Assembly (NCBI GenBank): GCA_963774415.1
Contig: CAVZEU010000003.1
Span: forward strand, 434,001 to 498,000
Direction of reading: 5' to 3'
Source of the DNA: SZUA-36 sp963774415
Lineage (GTDB): Bacteria > Pseudomonadota > Gammaproteobacteria > Xanthomonadales > SZUA-36
Length of the DNA: 64,000 nucleotides
Positions 53,141 to 62,124 of this stretch are shown piece by piece (positions within the stretch are counted from its first letter, which is position 1; the number at the start of each line of letters is the position of its first letter). The notes below the pieces were generated by a model. It saw nothing but the letters and a program-made list of their open reading frames with translations. It made no database searches and was not told the DNA's origin. The position numbers and the translations under genes are program-made.

Positions 53141-54574
53141 GTGCGCAAAAAGAACATCCTGATACTGTCGGCCTGCGTGTTTTTCAGCGTTACGCAGGCC
53201 ATGGCCGGCGCGCGGCAAACGCCTGGCGGGAACACGCCGGAGCGCCCCGGCGGGCCCGGGCACGTCGTCGCCGGCTTACAGCAGCAGGCGGCACGCAGCG
53301 ACCTGGCGTGGCAGCTGCTGAGCGACCTCACCAGCGAAGTGGGGCCGCGGCTGGCTGGCAGCGAGGCCGATGCGCGTGCGGTCAAGTGGGCCCTTGCCAG
53401 GCTGCAAGCGCTCGGTTTCGACCGTGTCTGGACCGAGCCGGTGACATTTCCGCGCTGGGTCAGACGGCATGAAAGCGCTGCGGTCGTGGCGCCGCACCCG
53501 CAACGGCTTGCGGTGAGCGCACTGGGCGGCACGCCCGGCACCGACGGGCCGCTGGAAGGGCGCATCGCCCAGTTTGACTCGTTGGCCGCGCTCGAGGCGG
53601 CGTCGCCGGAGCAGGTCGCGGGCAAGATCGCCTTCATTTCACAGCGAATGCGCAGGACCCGTGACGGTGCGGGCTACCCGGAAACGGTCGTGATTCGCAC
53701 CCGCGGGCCGTTCGTGGCGGCGTCCAAGGGGGCAAAGGCATTGCTGATACGCTCGGTTGGTACGGACCACAACCGCCTGCCACACACCGGAAACATCTCG
53801 CGGACCGAAGCGGGAAAGCCCGTTCCGGCGGCCGCTCTGTCCAGCCCGGACGCGGATGACCTGCTGTTGATGCTGGGCCGCGGGGAACCGGTGGCGGTGC
53901 GCCTGGACCTGGATGTCGGACCGGACGGCGAAGCGACTTCCTACAACGTCATCGGCGAATTCGACGGCAGGGCGAAGGACGGCCGCTTCGTCCTGCTCGG
54001 GGCCCACCTCGATTCGTGGGATCCGGGAACGGGCGCCGTCGACGACGGCGCCGGCGTCGCCATCGTGACAGCGGCCGCCAAGCTGGTGGCGGATTTGCCG
54101 GCACGACCGCGTCATGGCATCCGCGTGGTCCTGTACGCCGACGAAGAGGGGGGAGCCTATGGTGGCAGGGCTTATGCGCAGCGGCACGCGCAGGAACTGG
54201 ACCGACACCTGCTGGGGGCGGAATCCGACCTCGGTGCGGATCGCATCTATGCATTCAACCCCGGTGTGCTGCCGGGCGCCGAACCCGTCATGGATGAACT
54301 GGCGAAGGCGCTCTCCGGGCTTGGCATCGAACGCGAAACGGGTAAGCCGCCATTTGGCGGGTCCGACGTCGGCCAAATGGGGAAACGGGGTATGGCGCTG
54401 GTCGATCTGAAGCAGGACGCCAGCCGGTATTTCGACCTCCACCACAGCGCCAACGACACGCTGGACAAAATCGATCCCGGCAGCCTGCGCCAGAACCTGG
54501 CGGCGTGGGTGACGCTGGTGTACGTGGCTGCGAACAGCAACGCCGTGTTCGGTCCGTTGCCGGCGGCGCCGTAA
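53141..54574 (+). CDS. Exported M28 family zinc peptidase
   Basis: A secreted dizinc aminopeptidase/carboxypeptidase-like protein of about 477 residues. The sequence after GTG 53141 is a classical signal peptide (KKNILILSACVFFSVTQAMAGA), so this start is preferred, though ATG 53105 is in frame. A PA-type insertion (about residues 120-240) precedes the catalytic part: zinc ligands in GAHLDSWDPGTGAVDDGAG, catalytic Glu pair in LYADEEGGAYGG, Asp in GAESDLGAD and the last His in FDLHHSANDTLD. It would act in the periplasm or outside. Confidence 0.88.
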   Translation: MRKKNILILSACVFFSVTQAMAGARQTPGGNTPERPGGPGHVVAGLQQQAARSDLAWQLLSDLTSEVGPRLAGSEADARAVKWALARLQALGFDRVWTEPVTFPRWVRRHESAAVVAPHPQRLAVSALGGTPGTDGPLEGRIAQFDSLAALEAASPEQVAGKIAFISQRMRRTRDGAGYPETVVIRTRGPFVAASKGAKALLIRSVGTDHNRLPHTGNISRTEAGKPVPAAALSSPDADDLLLMLGRGEPVAVRLDLDVGPDGEATSYNVIGEFDGRAKDGRFVLLGAHLDSWDPGTGAVDDGAGVAIVTAAAKLVADLPARPRHGIRVVLYADEEGGAYGGRAYAQRHAQELDRHLLGAESDLGADRIYAFNPGVLPGAEPVMDELAKALSGLGIERETGKPPFGGSDVGQMGKRGMALVDLKQDASRYFDLHHSANDTLDKIDPGSLRQNLAAWVTLVYVAANSNAVFGPLPAAP

Positions 54575-54642
54575 GTTGCGCTGGTCTTGAGTTTTGGTCC
54601 GAACGGCCGCATCTTGGTAGTTTCGAAAGGTCAGCAAAACGC

Positions 54643-55194
54643 ATGTTCAGCCACACCAGTCAACCTTGTCAGTTCGAACGGGATTGCGCCGTCGTCATGA
54701 TCCCGTCCGGTGAGGAACTGACCCTGCCGGCGGGTACCGTGGGCTATATCACGCAATCGCTGGGCGGCAGTTTTACGGTTTTTGTCGACGGCAACCTGTT
54801 CCGGGTGGCCGGGGTTGACGCCGATGCCATCGGCAGGGAGGCCGTGGTCCCGCCCAGCCTGCCCGAGAACGCCAGCAACGAGGACGTCGAAAAACTCGTC
54901 TGGTCGCAACTGAAAACCTGTTACGACCCTGAAATACCGGTCAACATCGTCGACCTCGGCCTGGTCTACGAGTGCGGGGTGACGGTAAACGATGGCGGCA
55001 GCCGGCGGGTTGGCATCACGATGACGCTGACGGCTCCCGGTTGCGGCATGGGCGACATCCTGGTCGAAGACGTGCGCAGCAAAATCGAGATCATTCCCAC
55101 CATCGATCAGGTCGATGTCGAGTTGACCTTCGAACCGCCGTGGAACCACCAGATGATGAGCGAAGAGGCGCGGCTGGAAACGGGGATGTTCTAG
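54643..55194 (+). CDS. sufT: Putative Fe-S cluster assembly protein SufT (MIP18/DUF59 family)
   Basis: A 183-residue SufT. An N-terminal SufT-specific domain (MIPSGEELTLPAGTVGYITQSLGGSFTVFVDGNLFRV in parts) is followed by a MIP18/DUF59 domain with CYDPEIPVNIVDLGLVYE, MTLTAPGCGMG (Cys) and FEPPWNHQMMSEEARLETGM, the DPEIPVNIVDLGLVY signature being diagnostic. It takes part in Fe-S cluster maturation. Other suf genes are not in the window. Its TAG stop is built from TA plus the first base of the adjoining mobile element. Confidence 0.9.
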   Translation: MFSHTSQPCQFERDCAVVMIPSGEELTLPAGTVGYITQSLGGSFTVFVDGNLFRVAGVDADAIGREAVVPPSLPENASNEDVEKLVWSQLKTCYDPEIPVNIVDLGLVYECGVTVNDGGSRRVGITMTLTAPGCGMGDILVEDVRSKIEIIPTIDQVDVELTFEPPWNHQMMSEEARLETGMF

Positions 55195-55460
55195 GGTCTG
55201 TTAGTACTATGCGGATGCCCAGCGTTGGCGCTGCAAAGCGGCTAAGCAAGGCGCGCAGAGCGCGGTTTGGTTTTTCCAAATGAGCGAGGCGCAACACCGC
55301 ATTGCCGTTTTGCAGCGTCAACCCTGCGGGACATGGCCATTTTCCCGCATGACGGCGTTGCACTTTCGCTAGTGTACGCCAAGTACACGACACTCAGTGC
55401 GCCTTGTCCTGCTGAAAAATGGCCGATGTCGATGGATATTCGCATAGTACTAACAGACCC
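55194..55460. mobile_element. Miniature inverted-repeat element (267 bp) after sufT
   Basis: GGGTCTGTTAGTACTATGCG at 55194-55213 is perfectly repeated in inverse at 55441-55460. There is no coding potential. The interior matches the glnS-upstream elements in many short blocks (GTTTGGTTTTTCCAAAT, GCGTCAACCCTGCGGG, GGCCATTTTCCCGC, GACGGCGTTGCA). TA precedes it on the left; the right flank is TG, so any TA duplication has decayed. Confidence 0.88.
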
Positions 55461-55463
55461 TGG

Positions 55464-55624
55464 GCCTGTAAGTCGCACCCGTACTCGCGCCCCTGGCTGG
55501 TCCAGCCACGCCTGCACTTGAGCTTCCTTCGGCCCATAGCGAAGGCTATGAGCCTCAGTCCAGCCCGGCGTTCAGCCGCGCCTGTTCGGCGCCAGGCACC
55601 ACGGTACGGGTACGACTTACAGGC
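55464..55624. mobile_element. Second-type miniature element, copy A (161 bp)
   Basis: GCCTGTAAGTCGCACCCGTAC (21 bases; 55464-55484) returns inverted at 55604-55624 with one difference. The interior has a CTTGAGCTTCC block, GGCCCATAGC-GAAG-GCTATGAGCC hairpin and GTCCAGCCCGGCG. It abuts the preceding 267-bp element. Confidence 0.85.
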
Positions 55625-55626
55625 TG

Positions 55627-55740
55627 GCCTGTAAATCGCTTCCATACTGGGGCTCTGGCTGGGCCAGCCACGTCTGAACTTGAGCTTCCTTCGGCCCATA
55701 GCGAAGGCTATGGGCCTCAGTCCGGCCCGGCGTTCAGTCG
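55627..55740. mobile_element. Second-type miniature element, copy B (right end missing)
   Basis: Starts GCCTGTAAATCGCTTCCATAC two bases after copy A and shares its core almost exactly, including a perfect GGCCCATAGC-GAAG-GCTATGGGCC hairpin, but similarity stops near 55740 and no right inverted end follows. Confidence 0.75.
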
Positions 55741-55749
55741 TGTTTTTGG

Positions 55750-55975
55750 GGCCCGTGAGATTCCCGCTTTCGCGGGGATGACGTCTTTTGCGCGGGGATG
55801 ACGTGCGTAACCGGGCGCCACCGGGAGATCGCACCCTGGGGCCGTGCATCCGTCGGGAACGGATGCCGAGCGCGCAGGGATGACCTGAGCGTGCCCCCGG
55901 GTGCGGCTGCCCGGTGGCGCCAAGTTGGCCTGGTGCGAGCGTAACCGAGGTCTCCGCTTGCGCGGGAATGACAAG
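55750..55975. repeat. Cluster of short intergenic palindromic repeats
   Basis: Three units of the widespread type GAnnTnCCGC...GCGGGnATGAC occur (about 55760-55783, 55790-55803 and 55945-55972), together with the hairpin repeat copy GCATCCGT-CGGGA-ACGGATGC (55841-55870). GCCACCGGG (from 55817) has an inverted partner CCCGGTGGC (55911-55919). No gene was found between sufT and fadE. Confidence 0.65.
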
Positions 55976-56002
55976 CCCGCGTGGGGACGAGTCTCAACCC
56001 GG

Positions 56003-58474
56003 TCAGGCAACTTTGGTCTTGTTTGCGGCTTTGCCCTTCTTGCTCTTGCCCATCCGTAACACGTCAATGTCGAATTCGTCCACGGCGATGATCTCCGCGA
56101 CCATGGCCCGCACGGCTTTCAGTTCTTTCGCCTCCGCTGCGCTGATAATGGATTTCGAGCGCGCTTCCTCAAGTTGCTGCCGCCAGTTCAGCGGATCCAG
56201 TTCGCCGCTGCCCAGTGCCTTCAGAATGCGCCGTTCCACGGGCTCGGCCGCGATGACCCTGGGCAGGGCCTTCTCCAGCAGGCCGACCGGGTTGTCGGCG
56301 CTGTCGGCGACGAAGATGCCGTTGGTCAGGCGCCTGCGCGTTTCCGACGGCGAAAGCAGTAACTGGGCGACCTTGTGACCCAGCCTGTCTCCCGGTTGCC
56401 TCTCGATACGCCCGAGCGGGAATATGATGACGGCCAGCAGCACCCGCACGAACTTGCTCGGGAAGTTGTCCACCACGCCTGCCAGCGCCGTTTGCATCTT
56501 GTAGATGGCATCGTGGAACGCCCAGGCGAGGATCGGCTGGTCGGCCGCCGGCCGCCCCTGCATTTCGAAACGCTTGAGCATGGCGGAGCAGATGTAGAGC
56601 TGGCTGAGGACGTCGCCGAGACGGCCGGAGATTTTTTCCTTGTACTTGAGCTTGCCGCCCAGTACCAGCATCGCGACGTCCGAGGCGAAGGCGAGTGCCG
56701 CCGAATAGCGCGTCAGCTTGCGGTAGTAACGGGCGGTCTTGCGGTCAGAAGGAACCGTCGCGAAGCCGCCGAAACTCAGGCCCAGGAGCATGCTGCGCAC
56801 GGCGTTGCCGATGGTGTAGCCGATGTGGCCGAAGAGGTAACGGTCGAAATCCTCGAGGCCCCGGTTTTTATCCTCCATGCGCGCGGCCGCCATTTCGTTC
56901 AGCACGTAGGGGTGGCAACGGATGGCGCCCTGGCCGAAGATCATCATGCTGCGCGTGAGGATATTGGCGCCCTCGACGGTGATCCATATGGGAATCCCCT
57001 GCCAGCTTCTGCCGAGGTAGTTGCGCGGCCCCATGATGATACCCTTGCCGCCGTGTACATCCATGGCGTCGGCGCTGACCTTGCGGGCGTTTTCGGTGGC
57101 GTGGTACTTGGCAATCGCGGACGGCAGCGCCGGTTTGTCACCCATGTCCACGGCCGAGGCCGTCATCCGCGACAGCGCTGAGGTGGCATAGGTGTGCGCG
57201 GCCAGCCTGGCCAGCGCTTCCTCGACGCCTTCGAAACGGCCGATCGGCAGGTTGAACTGTTTACGAATGCGGGCGTAGGCGCCGGTCGCCAGGGCCGCGA
57301 GCTTGATGCCGCCCGTCGACGACGAAGGCAGCGTAATGGCACGGCCGACTGCAAGCAGTTCGATCAGCATGCGCCAGCCGTGGCCGGCCTGGTCGACGCC
57401 GCCGACCAGGGTGTCCAGCGGCACAAAAACGTCCTTGCCGCGCACCGGGCCATTCGGGAACGGCACGTTCAGCGGGAAATGGCGTTTACCGATCTCGATC
57501 CCCGGCGCGTCCCGCGGCACCAGCGCCAGGGTGATGCCGATATCGCGCGTCTCGCCGAGCAGGCCATCGGGATCGTACATGCGAAAAGCCAGCCCGATGA
57601 TGGTGGCCATGGGCGCCAGCGTAATGTAGCGCTTGTCGAAATTCAGGCGGATGCCCAGCACTTCCTCGCCCTTGTATTCGCCCTTGCAGACGATGCCCGT
57701 GTCCGGAATCGACGTGGCGTCGGAGCCGGCCGTCGGTCCGGTCAGGCCGAAGCAGGGGATTTCCTCGCCCGAGGCCAGGCGCGGCAGGTAGTAATCCTTT
57801 TGTTCCTGCGTGCCGTAGTGCACCAGCAACTCCGCCGGGCCCAGCGAGTTGGGCACCGCCACGGTGCTGCCGGCGATGGCGCAGACCGATGAAATCTTCT
57901 GCAGCACCGCCCGGTGCGCGAGCGCGGAGAAGCCGAGGCCGCCGTATTCGACCGGGATGATCATGCCGAAAAACCGGTGGTCTTTCAGGAACTGCCATAC
58001 TTCCGGCGGCAGGTCCGCCAGTTCGTGGGCGTTTTTCCACGGGTCGAGCATCGCGCACAACGTCTCCACGGGTCCGTCGACGAAGGCCTTTTCGGTTTCG
58101 CTCAGTTCCGGCCACGGCTGGGCCAGCAGGTTATCCCAATTCGGATTGCCGGCGAACAGTTCGCCCTCCCAGCCGACCGTGCCCGCCTCCAACGCGACCT
58201 GTTCGGTCGGTGACAGCGTGGGCAGCATCCTGCGGTACATCGTCAGGAACGGCGCGCTCAGCCAGCGCCGCCGGACGGGCTTGTAGTTGAGCGGCACGGC
58301 CACGGCCGCAAACAGCACCGCCAGCACCGTCACAGCGGCGGCGGAGACGCTCGTGAAGAACCCGAAAAAGGCCAGTACGGCAGCCATGCCGAAGGTCCAG
58401 GCGGACAAGGACAATCCGCGGAACGCGGCAAAAATCGACACGGCCAGCAAGGTCAGCAACAGAATCCAGAACAT
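56003..58474 (-). CDS. fadE: Acyl-CoA dehydrogenase FadE (long form)
   Basis: An 823-residue FadE, the first enzyme of fatty-acid beta-oxidation. Two N-terminal hydrophobic segments (residues 1-25 and about 30-62) would anchor it to the inner membrane. The acyl-CoA dehydrogenase core has FFGMIIPVEYGGLGFSALAH (parts), CFGLTGPTAGSDATSI, GRAITLPSSSTGG and DVHGGKGIIMGPRNYLGR; a FadE-specific C-terminal domain follows and the end is Lys-rich. It diverges from a TetR gene, which probably controls it. Confidence 0.95.
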   Translation of the reverse strand: MFWILLLTLLAVSIFAAFRGLSLSAWTFGMAAVLAFFGFFTSVSAAAVTVLAVLFAAVAVPLNYKPVRRRWLSAPFLTMYRRMLPTLSPTEQVALEAGTVGWEGELFAGNPNWDNLLAQPWPELSETEKAFVDGPVETLCAMLDPWKNAHELADLPPEVWQFLKDHRFFGMIIPVEYGGLGFSALAHRAVLQKISSVCAIAGSTVAVPNSLGPAELLVHYGTQEQKDYYLPRLASGEEIPCFGLTGPTAGSDATSIPDTGIVCKGEYKGEEVLGIRLNFDKRYITLAPMATIIGLAFRMYDPDGLLGETRDIGITLALVPRDAPGIEIGKRHFPLNVPFPNGPVRGKDVFVPLDTLVGGVDQAGHGWRMLIELLAVGRAITLPSSSTGGIKLAALATGAYARIRKQFNLPIGRFEGVEEALARLAAHTYATSALSRMTASAVDMGDKPALPSAIAKYHATENARKVSADAMDVHGGKGIIMGPRNYLGRSWQGIPIWITVEGANILTRSMMIFGQGAIRCHPYVLNEMAAARMEDKNRGLEDFDRYLFGHIGYTIGNAVRSMLLGLSFGGFATVPSDRKTARYYRKLTRYSAALAFASDVAMLVLGGKLKYKEKISGRLGDVLSQLYICSAMLKRFEMQGRPAADQPILAWAFHDAIYKMQTALAGVVDNFPSKFVRVLLAVIIFPLGRIERQPGDRLGHKVAQLLLSPSETRRRLTNGIFVADSADNPVGLLEKALPRVIAAEPVERRILKALGSGELDPLNWRQQLEEARSKSIISAAEAKELKAVRAMVAEIIAVDEFDIDVLRMGKSKKGKAANKTKVA

Positions 58475-58573
58475 GGCAGGTCACCTCCGTGATCAGTGAG
58501 GACCGACTTCCCTACGCCAGCGCCGGGGCCGCCCGGGCCGGCGGCGCGATAGCGCGCGTCGCGAAAGTCATTT

Positions 58574-58591
58574 CCATACGCCAGAGTATGG
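58574..58591. promoter_or_regulatory. Candidate TetR operator in the fadE/TetR gap
   Basis: CCATAC-GCCAGA-GTATGG is a perfect 6+6 palindrome about 100 bases before fadE and 160 before the TetR gene, in a locally AT-richer stretch of the 276-base gap. It could bind the TetR protein. Confidence 0.5.
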
Positions 58592-58750
58592 TAAAATCAC
58601 CGGCGGTAGTCAACTGCCGCGCTACCGGCTTCGGGCCGCCACGGTTGGCCCCCGGGGCGGGGCGGAAATGGCGCCCGGGCGGCGGCGCCATCCGGGCTGG
58701 GATGCAGCGGCCTTCTCGGGTATGCTTGGCGCGTCATCAGTGGCGGCTTT

Positions 58751-59386
58751 TTGCAGGCGGGACACGTGGGTCAAACGGCGACAAAGAAAAAGGACAGGTC
58801 AACGCTCAGTGCAGGCGACTGGGAGCAGGCGGCGCTGGAACTGATTGCCGAGCGGGGAATCCGTGCGGTTGCCGTCGAAACGCTGGCCCGGCGCATGAAC
58901 GTCACCAAGGGGAGTTTCTATTGGCATTTCTCCAATCGGGAGTCGCTGCTGGAGCAATCGCTGCTGCGCTGGGAGAAGCACGATGCAGCCAACCTGCAGG
59001 CCTCGCTCGGCGAGATCGCCGACCCGCGAGAGCGGCTACGTTCTTTTTTCCGGCGTACCGGGCGTGAGAAACTGACCCACAAGGTTTACAGTTCGCTGTG
59101 CGCGGCCGCCGACCACCCCCAGGTCGAACCGTTGCTGGAAAGAGTGGCCGAACGCCGCATGCAGCACATTGCAGCCGCATTCGAGGAGCTCGGCTTCGAC
59201 GCGCAGCAGGCGTCGCACCGGGCGCGGCTGACGTATACCGCCTACCTGGGCTTCCTGCAGTTGCAAAGGCAAAACCAGGCCCCGAACCTGAGTTCGGAAG
59301 AGTTCGACGCTTACATGACCCACGTGATCGCAACGCTGATACCTCAAGAGCAGGATCGAAACGGCCGCGCCGGTCTTTCCCGGTGA
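58751..59386 (+). CDS. TetR family transcriptional regulator
   Basis: A 206-211-residue TetR regulator. The helix-turn-helix is at residues about 25-70: LELIAERGIRAVAVETLARR and TKGSFYWHFSNRESLLEQS. The C-terminal ligand domain is not assignable. Start may be TTG 58751 or GTG 58766; the latter gives a basic end GQTATKKKDRS. Its divergence from fadE and the palindrome between them suggest acyl-CoA or fatty-acid responsive repression of fadE, by analogy with PsrA- and FadR-type TetR proteins. Confidence 0.88.
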   Translation: MQAGHVGQTATKKKDRSTLSAGDWEQAALELIAERGIRAVAVETLARRMNVTKGSFYWHFSNRESLLEQSLLRWEKHDAANLQASLGEIADPRERLRSFFRRTGREKLTHKVYSSLCAAADHPQVEPLLERVAERRMQHIAAAFEELGFDAQQASHRARLTYTAYLGFLQLQRQNQAPNLSSEEFDAYMTHVIATLIPQEQDRNGRAGLSR

Positions 59387-59507
59387 ATTGAAAACCCGCC
59401 TGTAAGCCGCTATTCTGCAACACTTTCGGCCAGTGGACCGGTAGCGCAAGGCCTGCGCTCCGGGCCGTCGAGCGGCCATCGGCCAGCAGCCAGACGAGGA
59501 AATCGTA

Positions 59508-61244
59508 TTGACCAGCAATGAGAAACTGCGCCGGTGGGTGCAAGAGGTCTGCCGGCTGACGCAGCCCGATGACGTCCATTGGTGCGACGGCAGCGAAGCC
59601 GAGTACCGGCAGTTGATCGATGCAATGCTGGCGTCCGGGACCTTGCTGGAACTGAATCAGCAACGCTATCCGCACTGCTACCTGCACCGCTCGGACCCCG
59701 ATGACGTCGCCCGGGTCGAGCACCTGACCTACATCTGCACGCCGCAACAGGAAGACACCGGGCCGAACAACAACTGGATGGACCCGGACGAGGCCCGGGA
59801 CATGATGCGCGGCTTCTACGAAGGTTGCATGCGCGGGCGCACCTTGTATGTCGTGCCGTATTGCATGGGGCCGGTCGAGTCGAACCTGTCGCGTTGCGGC
59901 GTCGAACTCACCGACAGCCCCTACGTCGTTGCCAACATGTACCTGATGACCCGCATGGGGGACGCGGCGCTGGCCAGGATCGAGCGCGAAGGCGATTTCG
60001 TGCGCGGTCTCCATTCCACGGGTGAACTGGACCCGGAGCGCCGTTTCATCATGCATTTTCCGGATGACAAGGAAATCCAGAGTTACGGTTCCGGCTATGG
60101 CGGCAACGCGCTTTTGGGAAAGAAATGCCACGCGCTGAGAATCGCCAGCGCCCAGGCCCGCGGCGAGGGCTGGCTGGCCGAGCATATGCTGATCATGGGC
60201 GTGGAAAACCCGCAGGGCGAGATTTTCTACATCGCCGGAGCGTTTCCTTCCGCCTGCGGCAAGACCAATCTTTCGATGCTGATACCGCCCGAAGGCTACG
60301 AAGGCTGGAAGATCTGGACCCTGGGGGACGACATTTGCTGGCTGCACCCGGACGAGGACGGCCGTCTGTGGGCGATCAACCCGGAAGCCGGGTTTTTCGG
60401 TGTCGCGCCCGGGACCGGGCCGCTCACCAACCCCAATGCGCTGGCCATGCTGCACTCCAACACGATTTTCACGAACGTCGCCGTGACCGCCGACGGGGAG
60501 CCCTGGTGGGAAGGCAAGGACGACAAGCAGCCGGCCTACGACTGGAAGGGCAATCCCCATGTTCCGGGCAGCGGTCCCGCCGCGCACCCGAATTCGCGGT
60601 TCACGGTGTCCCTGGAACAGGTGCCGACCTACTCCCACGCCGTCGAGACGCCGCGCGGCGTACCCATTTCCGCGATCCTGTTCGGCGGCCGCAGGGAGCG
60701 CCTGGTGCCGCTGGTGCTTGAAAGCAAGTCCTGGCAGCACGGGGTTCTGCTGGGCGCCGCCATGGCCTCGGAGACCACGGCCGCGGCCACCGGCGAAGTC
60801 GGCGTCGTGCGCCGCGACCCGATGGCCATGAAACCCTTTTGCGGCTACAACTACGGTGACTACTGGGCCCACTGGCTGGGCTTCGGCGAGCGTTTGCGCA
60901 AGCCGCCGCGGATTTTTCATGTCAACTGGTTCAGAAAGGACGCGAATGGCAAATTCATGTGGCCCGGTTTCGGCGAGAACATGCGCGTCCTCGAGTGGGT
61001 CGTCGCGCGTTGCAAAGGCGAGGCGGGCGCGCACGACACCGCCATCGGCCGCATGCCGCATGTGGCCGATATCAACATCGAAGGCCTGGCGACGGACCAC
61101 GCCGTGCTCGAGGCGTTGCTCGCGGTCGATGAGGCGGGATGGCAGCAGGAAATCGCGCAGATCAGGGAGTACCTGCAACAATACGGAGCGCGCCTGCCGG
61201 AGCCGTTACTCGTCGAACTCGATCGCGTCGCCGCCGATCTGTAG
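59508..61244 (+). CDS. pckG: Phosphoenolpyruvate carboxykinase (GTP)
   Basis: A 578-residue GTP-type PEPCK that converts oxaloacetate to PEP for gluconeogenesis. The kinase loop and reactive Cys lie in AGAFPSACGKTNLSMLIPP, with FGGRRERLVPLVLES, GVLLGAAMASETTAAATG and the late FGWFRKD-like HVNWFRKDANGKFMWPGFGEN in parts. TTG 59508 is preceded by GAGGAAA and gives the family N-terminus. Neighbouring fadE fits growth on fatty acids, which needs gluconeogenesis. Its TAG stop shares its last base with the next mobile element. Confidence 0.94.
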   Translation: MTSNEKLRRWVQEVCRLTQPDDVHWCDGSEAEYRQLIDAMLASGTLLELNQQRYPHCYLHRSDPDDVARVEHLTYICTPQQEDTGPNNNWMDPDEARDMMRGFYEGCMRGRTLYVVPYCMGPVESNLSRCGVELTDSPYVVANMYLMTRMGDAALARIEREGDFVRGLHSTGELDPERRFIMHFPDDKEIQSYGSGYGGNALLGKKCHALRIASAQARGEGWLAEHMLIMGVENPQGEIFYIAGAFPSACGKTNLSMLIPPEGYEGWKIWTLGDDICWLHPDEDGRLWAINPEAGFFGVAPGTGPLTNPNALAMLHSNTIFTNVAVTADGEPWWEGKDDKQPAYDWKGNPHVPGSGPAAHPNSRFTVSLEQVPTYSHAVETPRGVPISAILFGGRRERLVPLVLESKSWQHGVLLGAAMASETTAAATGEVGVVRRDPMAMKPFCGYNYGDYWAHWLGFGERLRKPPRIFHVNWFRKDANGKFMWPGFGENMRVLEWVVARCKGEAGAHDTAIGRMPHVADINIEGLATDHAVLEALLAVDEAGWQQEIAQIREYLQQYGARLPEPLLVELDRVAADL

Positions 61245-61501
61245 CCTGCAAACTGCACCGGTCGAACCCGGGCCTCGCCATAAAGATATGAGTTTGTGTC
61301 GTTTCGGCCCAGGTTCCTGTTTGGCTGGAAAAGTACACCATCGTCCTCGGCCCGGGTTCTATTACGGTCCTGGCTTGTTCAGACGCACCTGTGCTTGAGC
61401 TTCCCTCAACCAATAGCCAAGGCTATTGCTTTCAGTCCAGCCCGGCGCCCAGGCACGCCTGTCCGGCGCCATCACCCGTAATACCGGTGCAGTTTGCAGG
61501 C
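61244..61501. mobile_element. Second-type miniature element, copy C, with a nested insert
   Basis: GCCTGCAAACTGCACCGGT (61244-61262) is perfectly inverted at 61483-61501. The core block (GTGCTTGAGCTTCC, CAATAGCCAAGGCTATTG, CAGTCCAGCCCGGCG) matches copies A and B. It is about 96 bases longer than copy A because of the insert at 61264-61359. Confidence 0.85.
61264..61359. mobile_element. Small inverted-repeat insert (96 bp) inside copy C
   Basis: GAACCCGGGCC at 61264-61274 is repeated inverted as GGCCCGGGTTC at 61349-61359. The segment has no counterpart in copies A and B, and a third imperfect GGCCCAGGTTC lies at its middle. Confidence 0.6.
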
Positions 61502-61615
61502 TCGCTGTAAATTCCGGCAAAGTTGGCAACAAAGGGTGAGTTGCAGCCGGGCTGATCCGCGGGCAGTGCGGTTCGGGTGACCTGGAAGCGCCGCACAGGC
61601 GGGCCGTTCAGGGGC

Positions 61616-62026
61616 GTAATGGGCGGGATGCCCATTACAGGCCGTCCAGGGCAGGACGCCCTGTGAGGCCGGCCCCTCAAGAACGGGGCGCCGGTGCGGG
61701 CAGCCCGCAGGGCCGCTGGGGGGGAACACGAACTGCACTGCCTGCGGGTTGCTGTTGCCGGTCCAGGCGATGAATTTCGCGTGTTGGACGGAGCGGACGG
61801 CAGTTGCCTGCCAACGGGACACGCTCGAGCCGTCCTGGCCGCTCGGCTGCCGTTGCCGACGGATGCACGGTCCCGGTCGCAGGCAAGCGCCATCCGCCCG
61901 GGAAAGACAGGCGCTTTACCGCGCTCAATCCTTCATGCGGGCCGATGAGGCATTGATGCCTCGCTCATGGAACCCACAGCCCGGGAAGCCAGGGCTCGCT
62001 TGTTCATCAAGCTACGAAAGCGAGCC
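61616..62026. repeat. Non-coding stretch with a series of hairpins
   Basis: No gene is supported between 61502 and 62124. Perfect hairpins: GTAATGGGC-GGGAT-GCCCATTAC (61616-61638), CAGGGC-AGGAC-GCCCTG (61647-61663), GAGGCA-TTGA-TGCCTC (61946-61961) and GGCTCGCTT...AAGCGAGCC (61993-62026, loop 16). A half copy of the 47522 repeat lies inverted at 61857-61875. A minus-strand open frame of about 150 codons here is not protein-like. Confidence 0.6.
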
Positions 62027-62124
62027 AAGCTTGCATAATATTGCTATGGTGGGGCCCGGGCCCGACCGGTGGAATATGCATCCCGGCCTTTAAACCCTTC
62101 CTTACCGGTCTCGTCTAATCTGGC

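Noticed and set aside
55750..55975. CRISPR array
   Set aside because: The repeated units are palindromic intergenic repeats of variable spacing and identity, without equal-length spacers or cas genes.
61432..61893. 153-codon minus-strand frame between pckG and the sigma gene
   Set aside because: It overlaps a mobile element end and several hairpins, lacks a ribosome site, and has no recognisable motif; overlapping frames in the same stretch look equally plausible.
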